A DNA stretch of 64,000 bases from Leguminivora glycinivorella. Lineage: Eukaryota > Arthropoda > Insecta > Lepidoptera > Tortricidae. The position numbers were made by a program, and so were the translations under genes. The DNA is taken from assembly GCF_023078275.1 (NCBI RefSeq), contig NC_062979.1:13683848-13747847 (forward strand). The letters are read 5' to 3'. The notes under the pieces are model-generated. The model was not told the DNA's origin. It was given only the letters and a program-made list of their open reading frames with translations, and ran no database searches. Shown piece by piece: positions 32,309 to 43,591 of the stretch (positions are counted from its first letter, which is position 1; each line of letters begins with the position of its first letter).

Positions 32309-33535
32309 AGGTTAGGGATAGGGATACGGATAGGGATACGGATAGGGATACGGATAGGGATACGGATACGGATACGGATACGGATACGGATACGGATACG
32401 GATACGGATACGGATAGGGATAGGGATACGGATAGGGATAGGGATAGGGATAGGGATAGATATAGGGATAGGGATAGGGATAGGGATAGGGATAGGGATA
32501 GGGATAGGGATAGGGATAGGGATAGGGATAGGGATAGGGATAGGGATAGGGATAGGGATAGGGATAGGGATAGGGATAGGGATAGGGATAGGGATAGGGA
32601 TAGGGATAGGGATAGGGATAGGGATAGGGATAGGGATAGGGATAGGGATAGGGATAGGGATTGGGATTGGGATTGGGATTGGGATTGGGATTGGGATTGG
32701 GATTGGGATTGGGTTGGGATTGGGATTGGGATTGGGATTGGGATTGGGATTGGGATTGGGATTGGGATTGGGATTGGGATTGGGATTGGGATTGGGATTG
32801 GGATTGGGATTGGGATAGGGATAGGGATTGGGATTGGGATTGGGATTGGGATTGGGATTGGGATTGGGATTGGGATTGAAATTGGGATTGGAATATGGAT
32901 AGGGATAGGGATAGGGATAGGGATAGGGATAGGGATAGGGATAGGGATAGGGATAGGGATAGGGATAGGGATAGGGATAGGGATAGGGATAGGGATAGGG
33001 ATAGGGATAGGGATAGGGATAGGGATAGGGATAGGGATAGGGATAGGGATAGGGATAGGGATAGGGATAGGGATAGGGAGGGATAGGGATAGGGATAGGG
33101 ATAGGGATAGGGATAGGGATAGGGATTGGGATTGGGATTGGGATTGGGATTGGGATTGGGATTGGGATTGGGATTGGGATTGGGATTGGGATTGGGATTG
33201 GGATTGGGTTGGGATTGGGATTGGGATTGGGATTGGGATTAGGATTGGGATTGGGATTGGGTTGGGATTGGGTTGGGATTGGGATTGGGATTGGGATTGG
33301 GATTGGGATTGGGATTGGGATTGGGATTGGGATTGGGATTGGGATTGGGATTGGGATTGGGATTGGGATTGGGATTGGGATTGGGATTGGGATTGGGATT
33401 GGGATTGGGATTGGGATTGGGATTGGGATTGGGATAGGGATAGGGATAGGGATAGGGATAGGGGATGGGGACGGGGATAGGGATAGGGGAGAGACGGGGG
33501 CAGGGACGGGACGGGGACGGGGTTGGGGACTTGTA
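32309..33535. repeat. 1.2-kb GGGATA/GGGATT hexanucleotide array
   Basis: G-rich on the plus strand and organised in blocks: GGATAC-type (about 32333-32415), GGGATA (about 32416-32659), GGGATT (about 32660-32893, with two GGGATA units), GGGATA (about 32896-33126), GGGATT (about 33127-33433), then GGGATA grading into GGGAC/GGGG. Open frames such as repeated WD, RD, GL and GI dipeptides are products of the 6-bp period and should not be annotated as genes. A G3 run every six bases could form quadruplexes. Confidence 0.97.
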
Positions 33536-34202
33536 GTATAGGGTTGGGGTATAGAGCTATCTCTATAGGACCCCTCCCTATGGACGGGGATAAGAATAGG
33601 GATTGAGGTCGGAATAATCGGTCGGCAATCGATTTCTAGGCAGTGTAAAATGCAGGTGGCTCAGTGGGAAGGGATTAGTATTTAAGTAGGCATCGGCGAG
33701 TATCCTGCATCCGTAATAACTATTACATTCAATGTGCTGTAAGAAGATCGTTGTTTGCTTGCCTTTTATATGTTTACGTTTGCAATAAGTATAAGCAAAA
33801 TTGAAAAAAATTGTAAGCGATAATGCAAGGAAGTACTTTTTACCCTACCGACCATAGCGTCGAGATACTGGTTATGTGGGTTGTATGAAGTTTCCCCAGT
33901 ATAAATATTTATTATAGGTAAAATACATACATATTCGTACCTACTACCTACGCTGTGGTCGCTGTGTAACAATTCTAAAATCATTGCAAGAATTTCTTTT
34001 AAAACAATAGTAATATGTGTAAGGTACAGTCAGCCAAAAAGCAGTGTAAGGTTCTTGGCTGACCGTACAGCAAATAGATCAGTTACAATGGCCCCCCAGT
34101 CGAAAATTGCCCCGCTTTACCTTAATCGAAATAATCGCGGACAGATGTACCTACAAAGAAACCTACGGATCCAAATGAAAATCTTATTTTTGTAAACGTT
34201 TC
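33536..34202. other. No gene; two small element ends
   Basis: 34025-34071 is a small inverted repeat (TACAGTCAGCCAA ... TTGGCTGACCGTA). 34080-34124 (AGTTACAATGGCCCCCC ... CCCCGCTTTACCTTA) matches the right end of the MITE at 58409-58786. Otherwise nothing was recognised. Confidence 0.5.
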
Positions 34203-34488
34203 AATCAATCAATCAATCAAAATATTCTTTATTCAAATAGGCTTACAATAAGCACTTTTAAATTGTCAACAGTGTACAATATTCATCTTATTCTAAATAT
34301 CAGAGCAATTTATTGGTGCAATAAACAATATTGTTTTAAAACTACATTGATTTAATAAAATGATATCAATCTAAATTGTATAAAAAAATACTAGTATAAA
34401 AACTTCTAGAATAAATTCTAAATGTCAAAAAAATTGTATAAAAATACATTGAATTATCAATAATTATCATCATTAATAAGCTATATAA

Positions 34489-37325
34489 TTAATGGTTTTC
34501 AACAATACTTGTATCCCACGGTGTTTCATCATTCATGTAGTCTTGTGTGCTGTAGTAGGCTTTAGAGATCAGCATACGCTTTACATAATGTTTAAATCGA
34601 TTAAAAGACAGTTCAGTGATGGCATTAGGAAGTTTGTTATAAAATCTTACACAATTACCCATGAATGATTTTTTAATTTTATGGAGCCGAGTGAAGGGCA
34701 CTGCAAGCTTATGCTTATTTCTAGTGTTTATATTATGTACATCACAGTTTTTCTTAAATTTATAAATGTTTTTATGTACATACACAATATTCTCATAAAT
34801 ATATTGACAATGCACTGTCATTATATTAATGTCCTTAAACTTATCTCTAAGTGAGTCTCTATGGTTCATTTTGTATATTGCTCGAATAGCCCTCTTCTGC
34901 AGAACAAATATGGTATTTATCTCTGAAGCACTGCCCCATAGTAAAATACCATATGACATAATGCTGTGAAAGTAACTAAAATAAACTAATCGAGCTGTTT
35001 CCACGTCTGTTAACTGACGGATCTTGCTCACTGCAAATGCTGCAGAGCTCAGTCTATTCGAGAGGGTAGCAATATGGGGACCCCACTGAAGTTTAGAATC
35101 TAAAGTTATGCCAAGAAAAACTGTACTATCTACCAGTTCCAATTCCTCATCCTTCACAACGACACTTGCTTGTTCATTTTTAGCATTACTCGTTACAAAC
35201 TTAATACATTTAGTCTTTTTCTCATTTAACAATAAGTTATTAACACTAAACCAATTAACTACTTCGGAAATAGCATTGTTTACATTTTCACAAGTTTGTT
35301 GCTGACGTTTGACTTTGAAAATAAGGGAAGTATCATCTGCAAACAATACTATATCATGGTGGGTCTTTACAAGATATGGCAGGTCATTATGTAGATAAGG
35401 AACAGGAAAGGCCCCAATATTGATCCCTGCGGTACACCCATAGAGACTAGTGACCCCGGTGAGCGCTGTCCATTCACGTCGACCCTTTGTATTCTATCGT
35501 GTAAGTAAGATTTGACTAAATTCAGTGCCGATCCTCGCACTCCATAGTAGTGCAATTTCCTGATCAGTGTTTCATGACAGACGCAATCGAAAGCCTTAGA
35601 TAAATCACAGAAGATACCCAAGGCATCCTGTGACTCCTCCCAGGCATCGAAAATCTGTTTGATTAGCTCAACACCAGCGTCGGTTGTTGAGCGACCCCGT
35701 GTAAAACCAAATTGTTTATTGTGCATTAGATTATTGATGTTAAAATGTTGCAATAGCTGAAATAACACTAACTTTTCAAAAATTTTGCTGAATGTCGGTA
35801 ACACTGATATCGGTCTAAAATTAGTGGGGTCGGATGTGCTACCAGATTTAAATAATGGAATGACTTTACTGTGTTTCATAAGATCAGGAAACTCACCACA
35901 ATCAACACTGTTATTAAAGATAACTACCAAGTCAGGCGCTACAATTTCTATTAAAGATTTAACACCATGGACAGAGACTCCCCAGAGGTCACAAGTTTTT
36001 TTAACATTAATTGATTGAAATGCCTTAATTATATCTGAGGTACTAACATGTTCAAATACAAGGTCTCTACTACATTCTGTGACATTATCTTCTAACAATG
36101 TAACGGCAGATGAGGGTGATGAATTTAAGTGCCTAGTTGTGGAAACTGGTATATCAGTGAAGAACTTTTCAAATTCTGTTGCTACTTCTAAATTGGAATC
36201 TACAATTTTGCCATCAATTTTTAATTTCAGTTCATTTGTTCTTTGCTTTGACCGACCAGTCTCCACGTTAATTACTTTCCACGTTGCTTTAATTATATCG
36301 GAACTACTTTTAATTTTCTTGCTTAAATAATTACGTTTAGCGGTATGACAATCTAATTTAAACTGTTTCGAAAATTGTTTGACATGTTCTTTAAATTCAT
36401 CACTCGTATTAAACCGCCGTTCCTCATACAAGGCATACAATGCACGTCTTCGTTGATGTAACTCTGCAGTTGCCCACTCACTAAAAACTGATGCATCACT
36501 AACCGTGACCGTTTTTGTTGTAAATATCGTATTATAATTTTCCATATATGTGTGAAAGAATGAATTATACATATCATTAGGACTCATGTTTGGAGACAGA
36601 ACGGGTAGCGCCTGAACTAAACTCTGTTTCATTCTTTCCACGCGGTCCGAGGTTACTGGTACAAAAGTTATCTGTTTTTTCAAGGTATTTTTCCTAGCAG
36701 CTTCAAATACCATTAATTGACCTAAATGGTCGGACTCTAAATTGCTGATTACATTTTTTGTAATAGGAAAAATATCTGTGAAAATATTATCTATACAGGT
36801 TGCACTAGTAGCAGTCACTCTAGTAGGCTCCATAAAAATGTGGTTCAGATTACATGATTTGAAAACATTCAACAGCCTACAACTTAATGTCGAATTTTCT
36901 AAAATATTTACATTAAAGTCGCCGCAAATAAGTAATTTCTTGCTGGAAGGCGATATTTTCAGTAGCACAGATTCCATTATGCTTTCAAATAATTCAAAAT
37001 TACTTAATGGCGGCCTATACACGCACACAACAATAAATTGCTCCAATTCTACTGCACTTAGTTCTATAGTCCGTTCAACAGACATGGACACAATATCCTT
37101 GCGTTCCTTAAATTTTAACTGATTATTTATTATAATTAACGACCCACCATGTATGGAACTATGCCTGGTGAACGAACTTCCTACCTGGTGATTAATAAAT
37201 TGAGGCATTAATTCATTATTTTTTAACCAGTGTTCAGTAATACATAAAATATCTATATAAAAATCCTTCATAAAAAGTTCAATTTGTAAATCTTTACCTC
37301 TAATACATTGAATATTTTGATGCAC
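34489..37325 (-). pseudogene. LINE ORF2 (endonuclease-RT) with one frameshift
   Basis: Two adjoining frames. The first, 37325-35367 (652 residues), holds the endonuclease (MHQNIQCIRGK, ITEHWLKN near 30, CGDFNVN near 138, SDHLG near 198) and the RT fingers and palm (NFRPISVLPTFSKIFE, FGFTRGRSTTDA, IFCDLSKAFDCV, GVPQGSILGPFLF). The second, 35346-34489, starts at catalytic FADDTS and runs to YYSTQDYMNDE. The break is between YI and DLP at about 35380, a single-base shift, so the catalytic loop is out of frame. RNase H is absent. This fits a Jockey/CR1-like LINE. Confidence 0.88.
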
Positions 37326-37414
37326 CAGGTGGATATACTTCCCTTGCTTACAGTTTTTTTCCTTATATTTACTTAAGTCTAGATTGCCAGAGACAGAATC
37401 TTTTGTCTTAAAAG

Positions 37415-38057
37415 CTAGTTTAAATCATTGGTTATGACTGGAACCAATTCCAAGTTCATACTTTGCTGCTCAATAGGAGCAGAATTGTCTGCCAAATTTT
37501 TGGCAGAAATGTCAAGTAAATAGGATAGCGATAATGCTATTTGTCTTTTGTAATAATTTGAAAGGTAACAATTACCTTTAGTCAAAAATACCATAGGCAT
37601 ATGGTATTTACTAACAAATTTGTTAGTGTCAATTATGCTAACCTTACTACTATATGTACAAAGATTATATAAAGCTATATTTAACTTATGTCTAGTGTTA
37701 TTTTCTGCCTCTGACATTTGGGAACAGTAGGGGAATGTGAAAAATAATTTTATGCACTGCCATTGAGTTTAACTGTTCAAAGTATTTGACCAAATTATTT
37801 TTGTTCACATTGCCCCTATTTCCCATAAAGATAAGCAGTGTCGTCTGAGAATGAATATCACTGTCATTTAAAATTTGTTTTAAAATATTTTCAAAACTAC
37901 TATGAGGCAAACAATGGTTGATTGTACTAAGTCCCTTTAAGTAAAAGTTTAGAAATGAGCTCATATCGCTTCCAATTTCATCACAGTACATAATAACACC
38001 TCCTCTTCCCCCCGGACCGCCATACGGTGTAAACGTGCCTACAAATCTGTATAACAT
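37415..38057 (-). pseudogene. LINE ORF1 C-terminal half, frameshifted
   Basis: Two overlapping frames (38057-37698 and 37717-37415) together form a region resembling the SGNH-hydrolase-like C-terminal part of some CR1-type ORF1 proteins: VIMYCDEIGSDMSSFL, TTLLIFMGNRGNV, KIIFHIPLLFP, then SEAENNTRHKLNIALYNLC. The frame shift is near 37710. No catalytic Ser/His assignment is safe. The missing N-terminal half is at 43088-43591, beyond the inserted LINE. The assignment is by pattern and position, not by search. Confidence 0.6.
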
Positions 38058-38379
38058 TTATTTAAAAATTAAAATAAAATTTAGCTACATTTAAATCGAT
38101 TGAAATATTCGGAGAGCATAAACACGAAGGAGTAAAGCCGCTACCACGCCGGGAACGAGCTGCGCCTCGTACTTCATTCATCAAGAACGGAACTACTACG
38201 CGCGAGTCGCACGACGCGTATACGCCGCCGACGTCAGCGCTCATTCACTAGCCGCAGGTACGTGCTAGACAGAGACCGCGCTACTCCGTGAGCTCCGCTC
38301 CACTGTGACGTACGACACTCGCGCGCGCGCAGAACCAGTTAACGACTAACCTTCGCTTCGCTTCTGCTACCCTAGTACC

Positions 38380-39303
38380 ATGGCGACGCCGACACCGCGC
38401 ATCGGATTAGACCCAGAGATGTCGTTCGAGGAAACGACACTTGATACTGAAACGCCGCCAAACTACGAGTATGTAAACACAGATCGTTTGCTAAGACATA
38501 CGAGTACTATCCAAACAAATATTCAGCCTATGACGATAACGAGCGAGCAATTCAACGAGTTCAAGGACGAAATGAGAAAACTAATTACTTACTTTAATGT
38601 TTCTCAACAAAGAGAAATAGCCGGCATTAAAACGACTTTAAGCCAGATTCAGCAGTCCAATCAAAATATAGAAAGCTCTATTAATTCGCTGCAAATACAA
38701 AATGAGGAGTTTAGAAACCAAATTTCACAGTTAGAAAGTCACATGAAAGATGATAGAGAGTACATTCTGTTTCTAGAAAATAAATTAGAGGAGATGCAGA
38801 CAGGATGCCGAAAAACGAATTTTGAGATCAAAAATGTACCTAAAAAAGATAACGAAACAAAACAGGACCTAATTGAAATGGTAACTTGCCTGTCTGAGAC
38901 TATCGACTGTAAAATTAGCAAGTCAGATATTAAAGATATATACAGGGTGCGCGGAAAAAGGACCGAAGTTAAAAATACGCCCATTGTTATTGAAACAAAC
39001 TCTGTGTTGATTAAGTCTGACTTTTGCAAGATGGCAAAGTCTTATAATATTAAAAATAAAACGAAACTATGCGCGAAACATCTGGGATTCAAAACACAAG
39101 AAGACACTCCCGTATTCTTATCGGAACACCTGACACCAAAAGCCTCGCGCCTACACTTTCTGGCTCGGGACCTAGCCAGATCGAAGCACTACAAGTTCTG
39201 CTGGACCTCATACGGCAAGGTCTACGTGCGGAAAGACGAACAAGCTCCAGTCATATTGATTAGAAGCGAAGAGCAGGTTCACCGGCTCCTACAGGAAGAC
39301 TGA
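38380..39303 (+). CDS. LINE ORF1 protein
   Basis: 307 residues. The start is a strong-context ACCATGG at 38378-38384. An acidic, Thr-rich N-terminus is followed by a long coiled coil (about residues 55-150: QREIAGIKTTLSQIQQSNQ, IESSINSLQIQNEEFRNQI, ENKLEEMQTG). The C-terminal domain (about 155-300) contains NFEIKNVPKKDNETK, DIYRVRGKR, TPIVIETNS and SRLHFLARDLARSK. This layout matches LINE ORF1 proteins that bind element RNA and chaperone reverse transcription. It lacks the PHD finger of the 30.5-kb ORF1. The reading frame is intact. Confidence 0.85.
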   Translation: MATPTPRIGLDPEMSFEETTLDTETPPNYEYVNTDRLLRHTSTIQTNIQPMTITSEQFNEFKDEMRKLITYFNVSQQREIAGIKTTLSQIQQSNQNIESSINSLQIQNEEFRNQISQLESHMKDDREYILFLENKLEEMQTGCRKTNFEIKNVPKKDNETKQDLIEMVTCLSETIDCKISKSDIKDIYRVRGKRTEVKNTPIVIETNSVLIKSDFCKMAKSYNIKNKTKLCAKHLGFKTQEDTPVFLSEHLTPKASRLHFLARDLARSKHYKFCWTSYGKVYVRKDEQAPVILIRSEEQVHRLLQED

Positions 39304-39670
39304 CTAGAGATAAGTAATGAGAATTGTTTTATATACTTAGCCGGAATAGAATCACTCTCGGAAATATTATATTTTGTAGCATGTATACATTTTATAATAA
39401 TTATGTTTAACAATTTACAAATAATAACTAAACTTGTTAAATATGCTTCGAATATCCCTCACACAAGTAAAAATACACACATAACTAACCTCATACTCTT
39501 ATCCTCTTTTTACACACCACTCATACACATACTCACATTGACTCACATAAACTCTAATATTATTAATTACTATACAATCGATCGCCGGTGTAGCCGCAAT
39601 AAAAATAATCACATCTCAACAAAAAACACGCGACCCTCTATCATTATGACGCGCTACCGTCCAGGACATT
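39304..39670 (+). other. LINE inter-ORF region
   Basis: 367 bases between ORF1 and ORF2. A 91-codon frame (39403-39678) overlaps the ORF2 start by eight bases. It looks compositionally driven (Ile/Thr/Asn/His), and its only interest is possible stop-start coupling at TATGGATAG. No protein is claimed. Confidence 0.5.
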
Positions 39671-42600
39671 ATGGATAGCACACTTCAAACCGTGAACGAA
39701 ATAGACAGCTTGGAGATAGCGCGCTCTTTACAATGTGATATAGGAGATCTAAATAAATACTTTAAAATTAAAAATAGTGACTTTACGATGGTATCTCAAA
39801 ATATTAGGAGTATATACACAAATTTTGATGACTTTATGGCTACATTATGTGTTCTGCCCTTTGATACTGATGTTATAATCTTGACAGAATGCAGACTTAA
39901 TGTAAACAAACCTATACCGCAACTGCCAAACTATAACTCGTATCACACGGAGTGTCAATTAAACCAAAATGACGGAGTGGTTATTTACGTGAAAAATAAT
40001 ATAAAACATAAAATTAAGGAAATAAATCTGTCACAAGGATCATGTTTACAGCTAGACATCTTAAATAACATTATTTTAGGCATATATAGATCTCCGTCTC
40101 AGCAAAATGCAGAAAGTTTTGTAAACTCACTTGGTGCTCACTTGGACACACTTAAAATGATAAATTCTAATAATAAAACTATAATAATAACAGGTGATAT
40201 CAATATTAATATAGCGCTAAAGCCCTTTGAGCCGTCAACGGAACGAAAGAATCGAACTCACTATCTAAATACATTATCATCATATGGTATATTATCAGGT
40301 CATACAATACCTACTAGGGAGAAAAACTGTCTTGACCACTTCATGTTACAGTTAAATAAGACAAAACTGACAGCCTCGATAGCCATACTTAACACGTCCG
40401 TAACTGATCATCTCACAACATTTTTATGTATCTCAAAGCTAAAAATTAACACTTTTATAAATAAGACAAAGACAGTTATTAATTTCGATGAAGCACTAGA
40501 AAGTCTTAAATCTAAAAGTACTGAAGAACTGATGTTTTGTGATGATCCTAACATTATTATTGAAACACTTATAAGTAAGCTGACTCATTCAATAGAAGAA
40601 AATACTGTGACCACAAATATATCAAAAAGACACCGCATTATTAAGCCATGGATAACACAAGGCATGCTTCGCTGCATTAACAATCGAAATAGATTACAAA
40701 AACAAGTTAAAACTGATCCTTACAATGAAATAAAGAAAATAACATATATTAGATATAGAAATTATTGTAACAAGCTTTTAAAGAAACTAAAAAGAAATTA
40801 CGAAAAGGAGTTGATTGCCAAAAATACGAAAAACAAAAAAGAATTATGGAAAAACATTAAAAATATCACATATTCTAACAAAAGTAACACTTCAAATTCA
40901 AAATTGTTTAACTTAAAATCATCACAAATATCCTCTGCAGATTTTATTAACGACTATTTCGTAAACATTGGTATGGAACTTGCTGAACAGACTCATCCTT
41001 TAGACGGTGAACAAAACACTTACTTGCAAAACTTACCATCTCAGCCGAACTCATTTGTTCTACTTGATGTTGACTATAAAGAAGTATATAGCACACTTAT
41101 GAATCTAAAATCTGATAGTGCTCCTGGGTGGGACAATATCCCTACAAAGTTCTTAAAAATGGCAAATGCAGAAATAGTACCTGTGTTAACGCATTTTATT
41201 AACCTTTGTTTCGAGAAAGGAATATTTCCTGCTCCACTTAAACAAGCAGTTATCACACCAGTTTACAAGGGAGGGAACAGAGACGATATTAGTAATTATA
41301 GACCAATATCGGTGCTCCCTGCAATCTCCAAAATCGTTGAAAAATTGCTTAATTCCAGACTAGTAGCTTACCTAAACCATTTAAATATATTATCAGACTC
41401 TCAATTTGGTTTTAGGCAAAATAAATCAACCGAAGATGCGGTAGCAACGTTAACTTCACTAGTAGTAGAGCAATTAGATAACCGGCAAAAATGTATGTCT
41501 GTATTCCTAGACTTGAAAAAAGCTTTCGATACCGTCTCTGTTCCCATCCTTGTACACAAACTAGAAAAAATTGGAATAAGAGGAACACCGCTTCTTTTAC
41601 TAAAAGACTACCTATCTCACAGGAAACAAAATGTAAAACTGGGAAAATGTATAGGGGGGCTTAAGGAAATCACTCACGGTGTACCGCAGGGAAGCGTTCT
41701 TGGCCCTACCTTATTTCTGGTTTACATAAATGACCTCTGCGATATGAAAATTACAAACGCTAAAATCTTCTCATATGCCGACGATACTGCAGTCGTTTTT
41801 ACAGGAGCGACCTGGGATAAAGTTAAAATTCACGCTGAGGAAGGATTAAGACAAATACAGAAATGGTTGCATAATAACATACTTACCCTTAACACTACTA
41901 AAACAAGCTATGTTTGCTTTAGTATTTCCAACAACACACAACCCAGCAGTGATTATAATATTAAAATACACGTTTGTGATGATACACCGACCCCAGATGT
42001 TTATACTCGTAGCTGTAGCTGCCCAAATATTAAAAAAGTTGAACAAGCTAAATATCTCGGGGTTCTCATGGATCAGCGATTGTCTTGGTACCCACAACTT
42101 GAATATGTATCCTCACGAATAAGGAAATTAATCTGGATTTTTAAAACTCTAAGACACGTGGTGCCAGGACGAGTAGATGCAGCCAGTGGTCCCGCGAAAG
42201 ATCTTCTAAAAGAAATATATATTGCTTTGGTACAATCTGTCATAATTTACTGTATATCTATTTGGGGAGGCGCGGCAAAAACACGTTTCTTGCAACTAGA
42301 ACGTGCACAGCGCAGCCTTCTAAAGGTCATGTATTTTAAGAAAATAAGATTTCCAACTGAAAGACTATATAGTATGACAAATCTTCTTTCCATAAGAAGA
42401 CTGTTTATTCTTCACATAGTCCTAAAAAAACATAAGCACTTACCATATAATGACTCATGTACACATAGAAGACTAACGTATAAAGTTGCTACTGTACCTC
42501 AATATAAAAGTAAATTTGCAAAACGACACTATGAAGCACTCTCTTCTAACTTATATAATGTATTAAACAAAAACCTAAATATATATAGTAAACACTACTA

Positions 42601-42691
42601 TGAGTGTAAAAATATTATACCGGCTTGGCTTATGACACAAACATATGAGGAAACTGAAGAATTACTTACCCTACTAACATATCCAGTTTAA
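39671..42691 (+). CDS. LINE ORF2: endonuclease and reverse transcriptase
   Basis: 1006 residues, intact. The endonuclease occupies about 35-255: FTMVSQNIRSIY near 36, the acidic ILTECRLN near 73, TGDININ near 175, and VTDHLTTF near 245, where the usual Ser of the SDH motif is Thr. The RT spans about 470-780: SAPGWDNIPTKFLK, NYRPISVLPAISKIVEKL, QFGFRQNKSTEDAV, FLDLKKAFDTVS, GVPQGSVLGPTLFLVYINDL and catalytic YADD near 702. The thumb (KYLGVLMDQRLSW) and a His/Tyr-rich C-terminus follow. No RNase H. It nicks target DNA, probably at T-rich sites judging from the relative at 15.6 kb, and primes cDNA synthesis. With an intact ORF1 upstream this copy could be autonomous. Confidence 0.9.
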   Translation: MDSTLQTVNEIDSLEIARSLQCDIGDLNKYFKIKNSDFTMVSQNIRSIYTNFDDFMATLCVLPFDTDVIILTECRLNVNKPIPQLPNYNSYHTECQLNQNDGVVIYVKNNIKHKIKEINLSQGSCLQLDILNNIILGIYRSPSQQNAESFVNSLGAHLDTLKMINSNNKTIIITGDININIALKPFEPSTERKNRTHYLNTLSSYGILSGHTIPTREKNCLDHFMLQLNKTKLTASIAILNTSVTDHLTTFLCISKLKINTFINKTKTVINFDEALESLKSKSTEELMFCDDPNIIIETLISKLTHSIEENTVTTNISKRHRIIKPWITQGMLRCINNRNRLQKQVKTDPYNEIKKITYIRYRNYCNKLLKKLKRNYEKELIAKNTKNKKELWKNIKNITYSNKSNTSNSKLFNLKSSQISSADFINDYFVNIGMELAEQTHPLDGEQNTYLQNLPSQPNSFVLLDVDYKEVYSTLMNLKSDSAPGWDNIPTKFLKMANAEIVPVLTHFINLCFEKGIFPAPLKQAVITPVYKGGNRDDISNYRPISVLPAISKIVEKLLNSRLVAYLNHLNILSDSQFGFRQNKSTEDAVATLTSLVVEQLDNRQKCMSVFLDLKKAFDTVSVPILVHKLEKIGIRGTPLLLLKDYLSHRKQNVKLGKCIGGLKEITHGVPQGSVLGPTLFLVYINDLCDMKITNAKIFSYADDTAVVFTGATWDKVKIHAEEGLRQIQKWLHNNILTLNTTKTSYVCFSISNNTQPSSDYNIKIHVCDDTPTPDVYTRSCSCPNIKKVEQAKYLGVLMDQRLSWYPQLEYVSSRIRKLIWIFKTLRHVVPGRVDAASGPAKDLLKEIYIALVQSVIIYCISIWGGAAKTRFLQLERAQRSLLKVMYFKKIRFPTERLYSMTNLLSIRRLFILHIVLKKHKHLPYNDSCTHRRLTYKVATVPQYKSKFAKRHYEALSSNLYNVLNKNLNIYSKHYYECKNIIPAWLMTQTYEETEELLTLLTYPV

Positions 42692-42692
42692 A

Positions 42693-42695
<3 letters not shown>

Positions 42696-42780
<85 letters not shown>
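42696..42780. repeat. (AC)n microsatellite in LINE 3' UTR
   Basis: About 42 perfect AC units directly after the ORF2 stop. The related LINE at 15.6-17.4 kb has a short (GT)n at the equivalent place on the other strand, so the run is inherited and expanded here. Confidence 0.97.
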
Positions 42781-42785
<5 letters not shown>

Positions 42786-43087
42786 ATTTTGCCTGATTTT
42801 ATATTGACCTGCTTTGAAGTATGGATTTTGAATGCTCTTGTATATTTCTGGCTCAGTAATTCTAAGTACCTAGTTTTAAATTTCATAGTTTAGAAACATT
42901 GTTTAAGAGGCTATTACATTTAAATACTTTAGTAGCACAATATTTGATAACAATCTTTAGAAATGGAAGAGCGGTACCTCCTGGCACAAGCTATAATAAA
43001 GCTTAAAAGGAGGTTCCAATCACTAGCTTTAAGATGAACATTGTGAAAGAAAATAAATATTTTTTGATTTTTGATTTTTTGATTTTG

Positions 43088-43591
43088 TGTGGTGGTATCA
43101 TTGGCTAAATCTGTAGTGACCAAAGGGATTTCAATTGCTGCGGTAACCAACTGGGAGTCAGGCCGGACCAGTTCCTCGAACAAGGTCTGAGTGTGTGCCG
43201 CAGCTGCTTGGTTTTGGGCCTCCCGTAGCTCGTAGATTTGTTCGTGGGCGTCGTGCAGTGCTCTCTCCAATGAGTCGATGTCTTTCAGGGCCTGTTCATA
43301 TGCAGCGTTGCACTCCATAAACCTGTCAACCGTCTCCTGAAGCCGGGCCCGCTCTGAATTTACATTATTGTAATCACTCTCTAATGTACACAGTTCCTTT
43401 TTCAACTTATCGTTCCTATCAATTACTAATAAAAGCTCTTTCTCACTGTCTTCTCTTTCACTGAGCAATTGAGCACTAAATTCCTTGGATTGTTTTAATT
43501 CCAGCAAGGTAAGTTGGAGCTTATCACACTTTTCAGGCTCCTGCTGGAGAGCCGCTGCTGCGGCTGCTGCAGCTGCTCTGCGTGTTTGCAT
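43088..43591 (-). pseudogene. LINE ORF1 N-terminal half, cut by LINE insertion
   Basis: About 168 residues start MQTRRAAAAAAAAALQQEP (an alanine run) and then form a long heptad coiled coil (KLQLTLLELKQSKEFSAQL, ELCTLESDYNNVNSERARL, DIDSLERALHDAHEQIYEL), breaking at about DLANDTTTQ where the plus-strand LINE tail begins. The open frame to 42929 beyond this point is antisense LINE 3' UTR. It could be a host coiled-coil gene. However, its position and strand, directly upstream of the ORF1 C-terminal half and ORF2 at 38-34 kb, favour a LINE ORF1. Confidence 0.6.

Larger units (their letters stand above)
38100..43085 (+). mobile_element. Apparently full-length LINE with intact ORFs
   Basis: A plus-strand LINE. 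A GC-rich 5' leader lies at about 38100-38379, then ORF1 (38380-39303), an inter-ORF region, ORF2 (39671-42691), a 3' UTR with a long (AC)n (42696-42780) and a TTTTGAT-type tail at about 43046-43085. Both ORFs are uninterrupted. It sits inside ORF1 of the minus-strand LINE at 34203-44030, so it is the younger insertion. The exact 5' end and a TSD could not be fixed. The truncated relative at 15639-17426 has the same tail type. Confidence 0.82.

Noticed and set aside
32661..33541. WD, RD, GL and GI dipeptide-repeat ORFs
   Set aside because: Translations of the hexanucleotide array.
38062..38244. 60-codon minus-strand ORF in the GC-rich leader
   Set aside because: Lies in the 5' leader of the plus-strand LINE; open by GC composition.
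42929..43088. C-terminal continuation of the coiled-coil ORF
   Set aside because: This part is the antisense of the inserted LINE's 3' UTR and tail.
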